A stretch of 64,000 nt of DNA, from assembly GCA_027864655.1 (NCBI GenBank), contig JAQAZG010000011.1, positions 68,161 through 132,160 of the forward strand, written 5' to 3'. The first letter of the stretch is position 1, and every line of letters starts with the position of its first letter. A program made the translations under genes and the position numbers. Origin of the DNA: Oleispirillum naphthae (lineage in GTDB: Bacteria > Pseudomonadota > Alphaproteobacteria > Rhodospirillales > Rhodospirillaceae). Positions 16,512-24,820 of the stretch are shown here, piece after piece. The notes beneath the pieces are model-generated. The model was not told the DNA's origin. It worked only from the letters and a program-made list of their open reading frames with translations, and searched no databases.

Positions 16512-16636
16512 CCGCGCGCCAGAAAGAAGCCCCCCATGGTTCGGCCACGGCGACGATCGCCAATTAGCATTGGACCCGCCGCGCCACGCCGCCCTATGCT
16601 GGCGCGATCAGCGCAATCGTCAAGGGAGTTCCGGTC

Positions 16637-17347
16637 ATGCTGGGCGTCCTCGGGGGGATGGGTCCCCTCGCCACCGTCGATTTCTTCGGCAAACTCGTCG
16701 CCGCCACCCAGGCGGAGACCGACCAGCAGCACATGCCGGTGATCATCCGCTCGGTGCCGCAGATTCCCGACCGCACCGCCTGCCTGCTGCATGGCGGCGA
16801 AAGCCCGCTGCCCGCCCTGCGCCACGGCATGCGCGAACTCGCCCGCGCCGGGGCCACGGTGGTGGCGATCCCGTGCAACACCGCGCACCATTGGGCCGGC
16901 GACCTGGCCGCGCCGGACCTGCCGCCGATCCTCCATATCGTCGATGCGGTGGCCGAGCGCCTTGCCGCGCTCTTGCCCGGCGGCGCGCCGGTGGCGCTGA
17001 TGTGCACCGAGGGCACCCGCGCCGCCAAGGTCTACGAGAAGCGCCTGGACCGGAACCGCTGGCCGATCCTCGCGGAGAGCCAGGCCGCGCTCGATGCGGT
17101 CTCCCGCGGCATCGCCATGGTCAAGGCGGGGCGCATCGAGGCCGCAACCGCGCTGTTCGCGCAACAGGCGGAGGACTGCCGCGCCCGCGGCGCTGCGGCG
17201 GTGATTCTCGCCTGCACCGAGATTCCGGTGGCGCTGCGGGAGGGCGAGCCGTTTTTCATCGACGCCACCGACGCGCTGGCGCGGCGTTGCGTACGCTGGT
17301 TCATCGAAACCTACCGCGGCGCGCCGGGCGGCTGCGCCGCCTCCTGA
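16637..17347 (+). CDS. Aspartate/glutamate racemase family protein
   Basis: A 236-residue PLP-independent racemase of the Asp/Glu/hydantoin superfamily. The N-terminal GVLGGMGPLATVDF signature and two catalytic-cysteine motifs, PCNTAHHW (Cys80) and LACTEIP (Cys193), are intact, so it should be active in swapping L- and D- forms of an acidic amino acid, most likely aspartate. The ATG at 16637 has AAGGGAG upstream. It is divergent from the FIST-kinase gene across a 125-bp spacer with no feature I can call, and the antiporter gene follows 112 bp later. It may have a role in D-amino acid metabolism rather than in making peptidoglycan (murI-type D-glutamate). Confidence 0.85.
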   Translation: MLGVLGGMGPLATVDFFGKLVAATQAETDQQHMPVIIRSVPQIPDRTACLLHGGESPLPALRHGMRELARAGATVVAIPCNTAHHWAGDLAAPDLPPILHIVDAVAERLAALLPGGAPVALMCTEGTRAAKVYEKRLDRNRWPILAESQAALDAVSRGIAMVKAGRIEAATALFAQQAEDCRARGAAAVILACTEIPVALREGEPFFIDATDALARRCVRWFIETYRGAPGGCAAS

Positions 17348-17459
17348 ACGGAGGAAGGCAGGATTTCTGCGGCTTTCTGGTCCTTTTCGGGTTGACGCGG
17401 ACGGCGCTTTCCGTGAGTCTCTCCCCACCTTGCCGGGTGCGGCGGAAGGGGGGCGTACG

Positions 17460-18485
17460 ATGGTTCTGTTGAAGCTGGGCGTCGGTCTGGTGCTGCTGCT
17501 GGTCGCCGGAGACCTCCTGGTGCGCGGCGCCGTGGTCTTGGCCCGCCGCGCCGGAATCTCGCCGCTGGTGATCGGGCTTACCCTGGTCGGCTTCGGCACC
17601 TCCCTGCCGGAACTCCTGGCCAGCCTCCAGGCCGCGCTGATCGGCGCGCCCGGCATCGCGGTGGGCAACGTCGTCGGCAGCAACGTCGCCAACATCCTGC
17701 TCATCCTCGGCACCGCCGCGCTGATGTTTCCGGTCTCCTGCGAGGCGCCGGGCATCCGCCGCGACCTCGGGGTGCTCGCCTTCGCCACCCTGGCGGCGAT
17801 CGCGCTCCTGCATTGGGGCCAGGTGCCGCGCAGCGTCGGCGCCAGCCTGGTGGCGGCGCTGCTGCTCTATACCGGCACGGCAATTTTTTTCGACCGCCGC
17901 GAATACGCCACCGTCCGCCTGCGCGAAGAGGAATCCCGCCTCGCCGATGCCATGCCGCCGGTCCGCCTCGGCATCGCGGGGGCCTTGCTGCTCACCATCG
18001 CGGCGATGGCCGGAGTGGTGGTCGGCGCACGCTTCCTCGTCGAGTCCTCGGTGATCCTGGCATTGCGTTGGGGCGTCTCGGAAAGCCTGATCGGCGTCAC
18101 CGTGGTCGCCGTCGGCACCTCGCTGCCGGAACTCGCCACCAGCGTCGTCGCCGCGATCAAGCGCGAAAGCGACGTCGCGCTCGGCAACGTCATCGGCAGC
18201 AACATCTTCAACATCCTGGGAATCCTGGGGGTGACCAGCGCGGTCTCGCCGATCGTCGTCCCGGCGGAAATCTCCGGCCGCGACACCTGGGTGCTGGCGC
18301 TCGTCACCTTCGCCCTGATCGGCGTGGTGCTGGGGCTGAAACACATCCCCCGCGCGCTCGGCTTCACCTTCCTCGTCGCCTACGGCGTCTATATCACCGG
18401 CCTCGCGGGCGGCCTGCCCGACCTGCCGGTGGACCTGCCGATCGACCTGCCGAGCCTCCCCAGCCTGCCGCTGCCGAGCTTCTAA
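17460..18485 (+). CDS. Calcium/sodium antiporter, CaCA family (YrbG-like)
   Basis: A 341-residue inner-membrane exchanger with about ten helices in two inverted halves. Each half carries the CaCA alpha-repeat: GFGTSLPELLASL with GNVVGSNVANILLILG, and AVGTSLPELATSVVAA with GNVIGSNIFNILGILG. The acidic residues and Asn/Ser of these repeats form the ion sites. The ATG at 17460 follows a GGAAGGGG site. The C-terminus ends in a run of Leu-Pro/Asp-Leu-Pro units (LPDLPVDLPIDLPSLPSLP), an unusual low-complexity tail with no known role. It is convergent with truA, with a terminator hairpin between. Confidence 0.88.
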   Translation: MVLLKLGVGLVLLLVAGDLLVRGAVVLARRAGISPLVIGLTLVGFGTSLPELLASLQAALIGAPGIAVGNVVGSNVANILLILGTAALMFPVSCEAPGIRRDLGVLAFATLAAIALLHWGQVPRSVGASLVAALLLYTGTAIFFDRREYATVRLREEESRLADAMPPVRLGIAGALLLTIAAMAGVVVGARFLVESSVILALRWGVSESLIGVTVVAVGTSLPELATSVVAAIKRESDVALGNVIGSNIFNILGILGVTSAVSPIVVPAEISGRDTWVLALVTFALIGVVLGLKHIPRALGFTFLVAYGVYITGLAGGLPDLPVDLPIDLPSLPSLPLPSF

Positions 18486-18493
18486 AACTTTGC

Positions 18494-18530
18494 GGAGGGT
18501 CTCGGACCCTCCGGGACGTTTTATTTTCCC
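18494..18530. terminator. Terminator hairpin between the antiporter and truA (short member of the palindrome family)
   Basis: GGAGGGTC/GACCCTCC (8-bp stem, TCG loop) is preceded by AAAACTTTGC and followed by GGGACGTTTTATTTT. The T-rich tracts on both sides suit two-way termination between convergent genes. The AAAACTTTGC flank and TCG loop match module A of the dispersed palindromes listed below. Confidence 0.7.
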
Positions 18531-18534
18531 CGCC

Positions 18535-19272
18535 TCAGTACCGCGCCTCGACGAAATAGAGCCCGGCGGAGGGGGCGGTCGGCCCCGCGGCGGCGCGGTC
18601 GCGCGCGGCGAGCGCGGCGCGCATGTCGTCCGCCGTCCACTTGCCCGCGCCCACCAGGTGCAGCGTGCCCACCATGTTGCGCACCTGGTGGTGGAGAAAC
18701 GAGCGCGCCGCGGTGCGGATTTCCACCACCTCGCCCACCCGCGTCACCTCCAGGCTGTCGAGGGTCTTGAGCGGCGATTTCGACTGGCAGGCGGCGGCGC
18801 GGAACGAGGTGAAATCGTGCCGCCCGACCAGAACCTGCGCGGCCTCGTGCATCGCCTCCGCATCCAGGGGCTTGGGCACCCACCAGGCGCGCCCGGCGTC
18901 CAGCGCCAAGGGCGCGGGGCGGTTGACGATGCGGTAGAGGTACGACCGCCCGAGGCAGGAGAAGCGGGCGTGGAAGTCCTCGGCCGCCACTTCCGCGGCC
19001 AGCACCGAAACCGCATGCGGCTTGAGATGATAGTTCAAGGCGGCGCGCACCGTCTCCGGCGGGTCGTCGCGCGGCAGGTCGAAATGCGCCACCTGCCCCA
19101 GCGCATGCACCCCGGCGTCGGTGCGCCCGGAGGCGAAGGTGGGGCATGCCGCGCCGCAGTAGCCCGCGATCGCCGCCTCCAACACCTCCTGCACCGACAG
19201 GCCGTTCTCCTGCCGCTGCCAGCCGACGAAACCCCGGCCGTCGTATTCCAACGTCAACTTGATGCGTGGCAT
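18535..19272 (-). CDS. truA: tRNA pseudouridine(38-40) synthase TruA
   Basis: A 245-residue cytosolic enzyme that isomerises uridines 38-40 in the anticodon arm. The catalytic motif [18 protein letters not shown] contains the active-site Asp, and [21 protein letters not shown] and [13 protein letters not shown] are family blocks. I start at the ATG at 19272 ([12 protein letters not shown]); upstream in-frame sequence comes from the adjacent repeat and is not TruA-like. Its 3' end faces the antiporter. It is not next to fmt or def, where truA often lies in alphaproteobacteria. Confidence 0.95.
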   Translation of the reverse strand: MPRIKLTLEYDGRGFVGWQRQENGLSVQEVLEAAIAGYCGAACPTFASGRTDAGVHALGQVAHFDLPRDDPPETVRAALNYHLKPHAVSVLAAEVAAEDFHARFSCLGRSYLYRIVNRPAPLALDAGRAWWVPKPLDAEAMHEAAQVLVGRHDFTSFRAAACQSKSPLKTLDSLEVTRVGEVVEIRTAARSFLHHQVRNMVGTLHLVGAGKWTADDMRAALAARDRAAAGPTAPSAGLYFVEARY

Positions 19273-19330
19273 GAACCCGTCCCATCCCGATCCGGGATCG
19301 ATACATACCCTCTCGGCGCGGGAAAGACAA

Positions 19331-19470
19331 AAAAACAAGGCCGGGCTCCGCCCGGACCCGCGAGGGGCCGGGAGGCCCCTCGACCCCATGACTTTGGTTT
19401 TTGCGCGCAGCGCTATAAGCCTGCGGTGGTGGCAACATGAGTGTTATATGCCGCTTCGCGGCGAAAAAAA
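19331..19470. repeat. Composite palindromic repeat, left part (split copy)
   Basis: Left half and core of the dispersed composite repeat: CAAGGCCGGGCTCCGCCC, a GGGGCC/GGCCCC-type second hairpin, CCCCATGACTTTGGTTTTTGCGCGC, and the core ending GCCGCTTCGCGGCGAAAA. Intact copies continue directly into AGTTATGGGGTC, but here that continuation is about 710 bp away at 20180. The DNA between is AT-rich and carries the HEPN-like gene. Confidence 0.75.
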
Positions 19471-19512
19471 TGTTTAATATAGTCGATAAATATTATATGT
19501 CATTCATCGTAT

Positions 19513-20178
19513 TTACGAAATAATAGTGACTTCTGCCAGTTTTTCTGGAGATGGTCTGGTCTCAAATGTAACGATATTTCGCTCTTCGTCTGGCGAATAT
19601 CCCGCTCTTGTTATTGCACAATATATTCTTTCCTCGATCCATGCGGCACTTTCTTTGAGAAGCTCTAGGGAATTTCGACCTTCATAAGGCCCATACTTCA
19701 TTAGAAGTGAAAGGTGCTCTCTGGCAATAGGCTCTCCAAGAATTGTTTGGTGATATTCTTGAGCGTTTCCTTCTGTGTCTAGATAAGATAAATATGCATC
19801 CCATTTGTATTCGTGTATAATATTGTCACGCTCTCTTCTTAAGAAATCCCAAAATATAGAATTTTCTTTCTTATTATCTTTGATGTATCGCCATTCTGAT
19901 TGGATGCTATTTTTAATCTTTTCATTAATACAAGATTTTACGTCAACCTGGAACAAATCTATGGAACTTCTCAACGTAGTACACGTGCCTACCCATAAAA
20001 TTTTCCAGTAATCGAGAGAAAGTTTATCTTCATCCAAAAGGGATTGGATCTTGGATATTCCATATTTCCCCTCGAGAAAAGCTCTGTAACTATTTAGAAA
20101 AAATTTTATTGGAAGATATATGTTTCTGTATGTTTCTGGAATCAATTCCCACCCCCTGATAGACCTTCTTGCAAGCAA
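19513..20178 (-). CDS. HEPN-like protein of unknown function in an AT-rich insert
   Basis: A 221-residue, mostly helical protein whose base composition is far more AT-rich than any neighbour, a sign of foreign origin. RRERDNIIHEYKW contains R117-D-N-I-I-H122, which fits the HEPN RNase motif (R, a polar residue, three more, then H). The start is uncertain: the longest form uses TTG at 20178, and an in-frame TTG 11 codons later has AGGGGG upstream. HEPN proteins are often toxins or defence RNases paired with an MNT nucleotidyltransferase, but no partner gene fits in the insert. The assignment rests on one motif plus helical content; it could also be an unrelated helical protein. Confidence 0.5.
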   Translation of the reverse strand: MLARRSIRGWELIPETYRNIYLPIKFFLNSYRAFLEGKYGISKIQSLLDEDKLSLDYWKILWVGTCTTLRSSIDLFQVDVKSCINEKIKNSIQSEWRYIKDNKKENSIFWDFLRRERDNIIHEYKWDAYLSYLDTEGNAQEYHQTILGEPIAREHLSLLMKYGPYEGRNSLELLKESAAWIEERIYCAITRAGYSPDEERNIVTFETRPSPEKLAEVTIIS

Positions 20179-20245
20179 GAGTTATGGGGTCGAGGGGCCT
20201 CCCGGCCCCTCGCGGGTCCGGGGCGGCGCCCCGGCCTGGTTTTAC
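20179..20245. repeat. Composite palindromic repeat, right part (split copy)
   Basis: Right half of the copy that begins at 19331: AGTTATGGGGTC, the GAGGGGCC/GGCCCCTC hairpin, then GGGTCCGGGGCGGCGCCCCGGCC and TGGTTTTAC. It is roughly the reverse complement of the left half. Its outer edge supplies the TAA stop of the MoCF-domain gene. Confidence 0.75.
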
Positions 20246-21012
20246 TCCCCCTGCAGCGCCGCCATGGGGTCGGTGAAGCTGGGGTCGAGGCCGGCGTTGC
20301 GGAACATCTCCGCCACCGCGTCGATGGCGGCGTCGAGTTGGCTGCGATCGGTGGAGCGGCCGACGACGCAGGTTCCGATGCGGTCGCCGAGGCCGAAGGG
20401 ATAGCTGCCGAGGTCCACCGTGGGGAAGCTTTCCTGGATGGCGGAGAGGGTTTCGGCGATATCGCCTTCCCGCGCGGTGGCGGAGACGGCGCGGGAGAGC
20501 ACCGGCGCGCCGCCGTCGAGGGTATGGGCGATGCCGTCGAACATCGCCTGCATGATGCGCGGCACCCCGGCGAGCACGTGGACGTTGCCGATGCGGAAGC
20601 CCGGCGCGGCGGAGACCGGGTTGGGGATGAGGCTTGCGCCCTGCGGCGTATCGGCCATGCGCATGCGCGCGGCGTTGGCCTCCGCGCCGTAGTAGGCGGT
20701 GAGGATTTTCTCCGCTTCCGGGTGGCGGCTGCACGGCACGCCGAAGGCGGCGGCGACGGATGCGGCGGTGATGTCGTCGTGGGTGGGGCCGATGCCGCCG
20801 GTGGTGAACACATAGGTGTAGCGGCTGCGCACCGCGTTGACGGCAGCGACGATGTCCGCCTCGACGTCGGGGATGACGCGCGCCTCCTTCACCGGGATGC
20901 CGCGCGCGGCGAGCGCGGCGGCGAGGTAGGGGAGGTTTTCGTCCTTGATCCGTCCGGAGAGGATTTCGTTGCCGATGATGATGACGCAGGCGGTGGGGTT
21001 GGTTTCGGGCAT
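20242..21012 (-). CDS. MoCF/CinA-N-like molybdopterin-binding-domain protein
   Basis: A 256-residue protein consisting of the MoCF-biosynth fold found at the N-terminus of CinA and in MogA/MoeA. Signatures are IIIGNEILSGRIKDEN near the start and TTGGIGPTHDDITAASVAAA about 60 residues later, then the CinA-type VLAGVPRIMQAM. It lacks the C-terminal CinA deamidase domain, as do many stand-alone homologues annotated as competence/damage-inducible protein A. Its exact reaction is unclear; related proteins act in nucleotide or cofactor salvage. The ATG at 21012 lies 20 bp after the mutT stop, so it is probably cotranscribed with ppiC-argJ-mutT. Confidence 0.82.
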   Translation of the reverse strand: MPETNPTACVIIIGNEILSGRIKDENLPYLAAALAARGIPVKEARVIPDVEADIVAAVNAVRSRYTYVFTTGGIGPTHDDITAASVAAAFGVPCSRHPEAEKILTAYYGAEANAARMRMADTPQGASLIPNPVSAAPGFRIGNVHVLAGVPRIMQAMFDGIAHTLDGGAPVLSRAVSATAREGDIAETLSAIQESFPTVDLGSYPFGLGDRIGTCVVGRSTDRSQLDAAIDAVAEMFRNAGLDPSFTDPMAALQGE

Positions 21013-21032
21013 TGCGGACCTTCCTTGTTTCG

Positions 21033-21509
21033 TCACAGCGCGTCCTGGATCGCGGAAATCAGCGGCAGGTCGGCCGGCGGCATCGGGTAGTCGCGCAGGC
21101 GCGCGGGCGGGACCCAGGAAAGGGCCTGTCCTTCGCGTCCGGTCGGGAAGCCGCGCCAGGATCGTATCAGGAACACCGGCATCAGCAGATGAAAGGTTTC
21201 GTAAGCATGGGAGGCGAAGGTGAGCGGCAGCAGGCAGGCGGGCCTGGTTTCGATGCCGAGTTCCTCCATGAGTTCGCGGATCAGCGCCGCCTCGGGGGAT
21301 TCGCCGTCCTGCACCTTGCCGCCGGGGAACTCCCACAGCCCGGCCATGGACTTGCCCGGCGGGCGCTGCGCCAGCAGCACCCGGTTGTCGGGGTCGGCGA
21401 GCACCGCGGCGGAAACCAGCACCACCGGCAGGCCCGGCTTCAGCGCCGGGCCGGGGGCGAGCCAGCAGCCGCCGCAGTCCTGTGTGGGGTCAGGTGCGGT
21501 AGTCGGCAT
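21033..21509 (-). CDS. mutT: (Deoxy)nucleoside triphosphate pyrophosphohydrolase, MutT type
   Basis: A 158-residue Nudix hydrolase. The Nudix box runs from Gly64 to about residue 86 (GKVQDGESPEAALIRELMEELG), matching Gx5Ex7REUxEExGU. With LAQRPPGKSMAGLWEFPGG just before it and LSWVPPARLRDYPMPPAD near the end, it fits MutT, which removes 8-oxo-dGTP from the nucleotide pool. The chosen ATG overlaps the end of argJ by 20 bp and lacks a ribosome-binding site, so a GTG about 28 codons in is possible; coupling to argJ translation would suit either. This argJ-mutT order is common in Rhodospirillales. Confidence 0.85.
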   Translation of the reverse strand: MPTTAPDPTQDCGGCWLAPGPALKPGLPVVLVSAAVLADPDNRVLLAQRPPGKSMAGLWEFPGGKVQDGESPEAALIRELMEELGIETRPACLLPLTFASHAYETFHLLMPVFLIRSWRGFPTGREGQALSWVPPARLRDYPMPPADLPLISAIQDAL

Positions 21510-22716
21510 TGATGGTGATGTACTGGTGGGTGAGGTCGCAGGTCCACACCGTGGCCTTGCCCTTGCCGACGCCGACATCGACGGCGATGTCGATTTCGCG
21601 GCCCTTGAAGTGTTCGGCGACCGGGGTTTCGTCGTAGCCCGGCACCACCGCGCCCTTGGCCGCCACCGGGATGCCGCCGATCGCGACCAGCAGGCGGTCG
21701 CGGTCGGCCTTTTCGCCGGATTTGCCGACGGCCATGACGACGCGGCCCCAGTTGGCGTCCTCGCCCGCGATCGCGGTCTTGACCAGGGGCGAGTTGGCGA
21801 TGGCGAGGCCGATCTTGCGCGCCGCCTTGGGCGAGGCCGCGCCCGAGACCCGCACGGTGACGAATTTCGAAGCGCCCTCGCCGTCCCTGACGATCTGCTG
21901 CGCGATGTCGATCAGCACCGCGGCGAGGGCCTTCTTGAACGCCTTGAGGCGCTTGTCGGAGGCCTTCCGGACCACTTTGTGATCGGCGGCGCGGGTGGTG
22001 AACAGCAGCAGGGTGTCGGAGGTGGAGGTATCGCTGTCCACGGTGATGCTGTTGAAGGATTTGTCCGCGCCGTCTTTCAGGAGGTCCTGCAACACCTCGG
22101 GCGGCAGGTTGGCGTCGGTGAAGACGAAGGCGAGCGTCGTCGCCATGTCCGGCGCGATCATCCCCGAGCCCTTGGCGAATCCGCCGATGGATACGGTCTC
22201 GCCGTCGATCTCGGCGGTTGCGGCAGCGCCCTTGGGGAAGGTGTCGGTGGTCATGATCGCGCGGGCCGCGGTTTCCCAGTTCGCCTTGCCGGTTGCCGCC
22301 TTGGGCAGCAGCGCGGCGATCTTGGAAGCGTCGAGCGGCACGCCGATGGTGCCGGTGGAGGCGATGAACACCTCGGTCGGTTTGCAACCGAGGGCCTGCG
22401 CCGCGGCGCGCGCGGTTTCCTCCACCGCGGCGACGCCCGCGCTTCCGGTGAAGGCGTTGGCGTTGCCGGAATTGACCACGACGGCGCGCGCCGAGCCGCC
22501 GGCCAGCGCATCGCGGCACCAGTCCACCGGCGCGGAGCGGGTCTTGGAGCGGGTGAACACGCCCGCCACGGCGCTGCCCTCGGGCAGCACGGCGACCATC
22601 AGGTCGTCGCGCCCGGCATAGCGCAGGCCGGTGTTGCCGGTGAAGAAGCGGACGCCCGCAAGCTTCGGCATCTTGGGGAAGGCGGCGGGGGCGAGGGGGG
22701 AAACGGCGTCGGTCAT
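21490..22716 (-). CDS. argJ: Bifunctional ornithine acetyltransferase / N-acetylglutamate synthase ArgJ
   Basis: A 408-residue arginine-biosynthesis enzyme that moves acetyl from N-acetylornithine to glutamate. ArgJ is made as a precursor that self-cleaves before a threonine; the site is visible at KGSGMIAPDMATTLAF, with Thr193 the nucleophile. Other blocks are VNSGNANAFTG and IASTGTIGVPLD. The ATG at 22716 follows ppiC by 28 bp, and the end overlaps mutT. Its full length and intact cleavage motif suggest a functional enzyme. Confidence 0.95.
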   Translation of the reverse strand: MTDAVSPLAPAAFPKMPKLAGVRFFTGNTGLRYAGRDDLMVAVLPEGSAVAGVFTRSKTRSAPVDWCRDALAGGSARAVVVNSGNANAFTGSAGVAAVEETARAAAQALGCKPTEVFIASTGTIGVPLDASKIAALLPKAATGKANWETAARAIMTTDTFPKGAAATAEIDGETVSIGGFAKGSGMIAPDMATTLAFVFTDANLPPEVLQDLLKDGADKSFNSITVDSDTSTSDTLLLFTTRAADHKVVRKASDKRLKAFKKALAAVLIDIAQQIVRDGEGASKFVTVRVSGAASPKAARKIGLAIANSPLVKTAIAGEDANWGRVVMAVGKSGEKADRDRLLVAIGGIPVAAKGAVVPGYDETPVAEHFKGREIDIAVDVGVGKGKATVWTCDLTHQYITINADYRT

Positions 22717-22744
22717 CGCGATGTCCTCGAAGCGGAAAAACCGG

Positions 22745-23581
22745 TTACGGCTTGGCGGCGGAACCGTCGAGCGAGAATTTCTTGACGGCGGCGTGTTCGC
22801 GCAGGCCCTTGACGATCTGCATGGCGATATCGCCCGCCGCCTTGTCGTGCAACTGCGGCTTCATTTCCTCGAAGGAGGGGGCCTTGGCGGTGCGCTTGTC
22901 CTCCACCTTGATGACGTGCCAGCCGAACTGCGTCTTCACCGGCTCGCTGCTGGTTGCCCCCACCTTGAGCGCGAAGGCGGCGTCGGCGAAGGGCTTCACC
23001 ATGTCGGCCTGCTTGAAGTAGCCGAGGTCGCCGCCGTTGCTCGCCGAGGGGCCGGTGGACTTCTCCTTGGCGAGGGCGGCGAAGTCCTTGCCCGCCTTGA
23101 GTTCGGCGATCGCCGCGCGGGCGTCCTTCTCGGTCTCGAGGAGGATGTGGCGGGCGTGGATTTCGGTCTGCGGCGGGTTGTCCTTGAGCCAGGAGTCGTA
23201 GTCGGCCTTGAGCTTGGTCTCGTCGATCTTCTTGTCGATCTCGCGGGTGAGGTAGACGGTGCGCAGAATCTGCCGTTCCGCCGCCTTGATGTTGCGCTGC
23301 ACCACCGGGTCCTTTTCCAGGCCGGTCTTGCGCGCCTCCTCCGCCACCAGGGTGAGGTCGATGACGTTGTCGAGGAGCGCGTCGTAGACATGCTCCAGCG
23401 GCACGTCCTTGAGGTAGGGAATGGCGGCGCGGATCTGCTCGAGGGCGGAGCGGTGGATCTCCTCGCCGTTGACGGTGGCGACCACCGGGTCGTCGGCGGC
23501 GTACGCGCCGGTGGCGGCAAGGCAGAGGGCGAGCGCAAGACCGGCGGTGCGGGACTTCAAGGCGGACAGCATGGGGTGCAT
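22745..23581 (-). CDS. Periplasmic parvulin-type peptidyl-prolyl isomerase
   Basis: A 278-residue protein with a signal peptide (TAGLALALCLAATGAYAA, cleavage near residue 28). An N-terminal SurA/PpiD-like chaperone helix region follows, then a rotamase domain at about 135-230 (ARHILLETEKDARAAIAELKAGKDF, GGDLGYFKQADMVKPFADAAF and FGWHVIKVED). It probably helps fold exported proteins. Neither ATG (23581 or 23572) has a clear ribosome-binding site. It is the first gene of the probable ppiC-argJ-mutT-MoCF operon and faces away from secA across the 298-aa gene. Confidence 0.88.
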   Translation of the reverse strand: MHPMLSALKSRTAGLALALCLAATGAYAADDPVVATVNGEEIHRSALEQIRAAIPYLKDVPLEHVYDALLDNVIDLTLVAEEARKTGLEKDPVVQRNIKAAERQILRTVYLTREIDKKIDETKLKADYDSWLKDNPPQTEIHARHILLETEKDARAAIAELKAGKDFAALAKEKSTGPSASNGGDLGYFKQADMVKPFADAAFALKVGATSSEPVKTQFGWHVIKVEDKRTAKAPSFEEMKPQLHDKAAGDIAMQIVKGLREHAAVKKFSLDGSAAKP

Positions 23582-23682
23582 GGAGGCGACAACCTAAGGA
23601 GGGGGACAAGACGACGCCCTGCCGCGCGCCGGAAGCGGCGCGGCGGGCCTGGACATATATCCGACGGATTTTCCCCGCGCAC

Positions 23683-23703
23683 AAGGGGCGGGCTCCGCCC
23701 CTT
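23683..23703 (-). terminator. Hairpin after the 298-aa gene
   Basis: A perfect 9-bp inverted repeat AAGGGGCGG/CCGCCCCTT with a 3-nt loop lies 47 bp past the stop of the 298-aa gene, nested in a wider palindrome with TTTTCC and GGAAAA flanks. It has no clean T-run, so termination is probable rather than certain. It also lies in the ppiC leader. Confidence 0.45.
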
Positions 23704-23749
23704 CGCGGAAAATTCGGCTGCCGCCGCGGCGGGCGCGGCGGCGGCCGGT

Positions 23750-24646
23750 TCAGATGCTTTCGGCGCGGCGCGGCGCGGGGCGGTTGGGCACCGCCTCGGA
23801 GCCGCGCGTCGCGATCGGCACCGCGAGGTCGGCGACGAACTGGGCGAGTCCGGCTTCCGCCTGGCGCTCCTGGCGCGGGGAGTCGCGGACGAGCAGCACC
23901 GCGCCGTTGTCGGCCTCGTTGCGCGCGCCGTCCTGGTTGAGGTCGGGCCGCGCCGCGGTCTGCGCGTCGGTCTGCGCCGGGCGTGCGGCGAAGCGGTCGA
24001 GCGCGCTGGCGCTCGCGGCGTCGCCGGTGGTGAAGTAGGTGCCGCGGCCGGCCTGGGAGAGGTCGGCCGGGGCGCCCGACTCGTCGGTGCCCTGGGTGCC
24101 CGGCGCGACCAGCAGACTGCCGGTCGGTTCGTCGGCGGGCGCATAGGCGAATTCGGCCGAGCCGATATCGACGGAAACCTCCGGGGGCTCCGCCGGGTCG
24201 TCGGGAAGGCTCATCTGCACCGCGATCTGGCGGATGATCAGGTTGAGTTCCTGGCGCACCTGGGCATCGATGGTCGGGGGCTCGACCGTGGCGGCCACCC
24301 GCTGCACTTCGTTGCGGATCGCCTCGATCACCTTGCCGCCCGCGACATTGGTCTGCGAACTGTTGACGCCGTAGACCGCCATCAGGCGGTTGAGACGCAT
24401 CGAAACCTCGGACAGCGCGGCGTTGGCGCTGGAGAGTACGCTTTGCTGCGACCGCGTGGTCGCATCGTCGGTCTGCGTGGCGTTGCCCGCGATCAGTTGC
24501 TGCGCCTCGGCGGACAGATCGACCTGATCTCCGGGGAACGCCGCCTGCGGCGTTTGCGTGGCGGCGCCCGCATGGGCCTGCGCCTGCTTGGCCTGCATGC
24601 GCTCGGAAATTTCCTGGGTGCGCAGCGTGGTCGTGACATCGGACAT
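23750..24646 (-). CDS. Uncharacterised 298-residue protein with a dockerin/EF-like Asp loop
   Basis: I do not recognise the family. The ATG at 24646 has AGGAGG eight bases upstream. The first half is helical and Gln/Ala-rich with PGDQVDLSAEAQQLIAG, a D-x-V-x-L-S-x-x-A pattern also seen in flagellar and secretion substrates. Residues about 80-155 are amphipathic helices. A loop near residue 240 reads PDLNQDGARNEADNG, which fits a calcium-binding dockerin-like D-x-N-x-D-G site. There is no signal peptide or membrane helix. The C-terminus is basic and Pro-rich. It stands alone, divergent from secA; a motility or cell-surface link is only suggested by the DxVxLS pattern. Confidence 0.6.
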   Translation of the reverse strand: MSDVTTTLRTQEISERMQAKQAQAHAGAATQTPQAAFPGDQVDLSAEAQQLIAGNATQTDDATTRSQQSVLSSANAALSEVSMRLNRLMAVYGVNSSQTNVAGGKVIEAIRNEVQRVAATVEPPTIDAQVRQELNLIIRQIAVQMSLPDDPAEPPEVSVDIGSAEFAYAPADEPTGSLLVAPGTQGTDESGAPADLSQAGRGTYFTTGDAASASALDRFAARPAQTDAQTAARPDLNQDGARNEADNGAVLLVRDSPRQERQAEAGLAQFVADLAVPIATRGSEAVPNRPAPRRAESI

Positions 24647-24791
24647 GACTTCCTCCTTCTGGGGGCATCTCAATCCGCAACGCCGGCGGCACCCTCCGGG
24701 TGCGCCGGTTTGTCCCACTCTCGTTCTGAGAGCATCACGCAATTCTAGTTTACCGGGGGTGTCGGTTCAAGGCCGAAGAACGGGGCTTCGA

Positions 24792-24820
24792 TTGACAGGG
24801 GACGCCGCGGATTCTACATC
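24792..24820 (+). promoter_or_regulatory. Promoter of secA
   Basis: TTGACA, a perfect -35 consensus, is followed after 17 bp by TACATC as -10, about 100 bp before the secA start codon. It is the best sigma-70-like promoter I see in the window. Confidence 0.6.

Noticed and set aside
12888..16742. 1284-codon open frame on the plus strand
   Set aside because: It is antisense to the FIST-kinase; its Arg/Gly/Val/His-rich translation has no domain, and it arises from GC-rich third positions.
19805..20011. 68-codon plus-strand frame in the AT-rich insert
   Set aside because: Antisense to the larger HEPN-like frame and no ribosome-binding site.
19470..20180. Insertion sequence carrying the HEPN-like gene
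   Set aside because: No transposase motif, no terminal inverted repeats that I can see, and the only ORF is not transposase-like.
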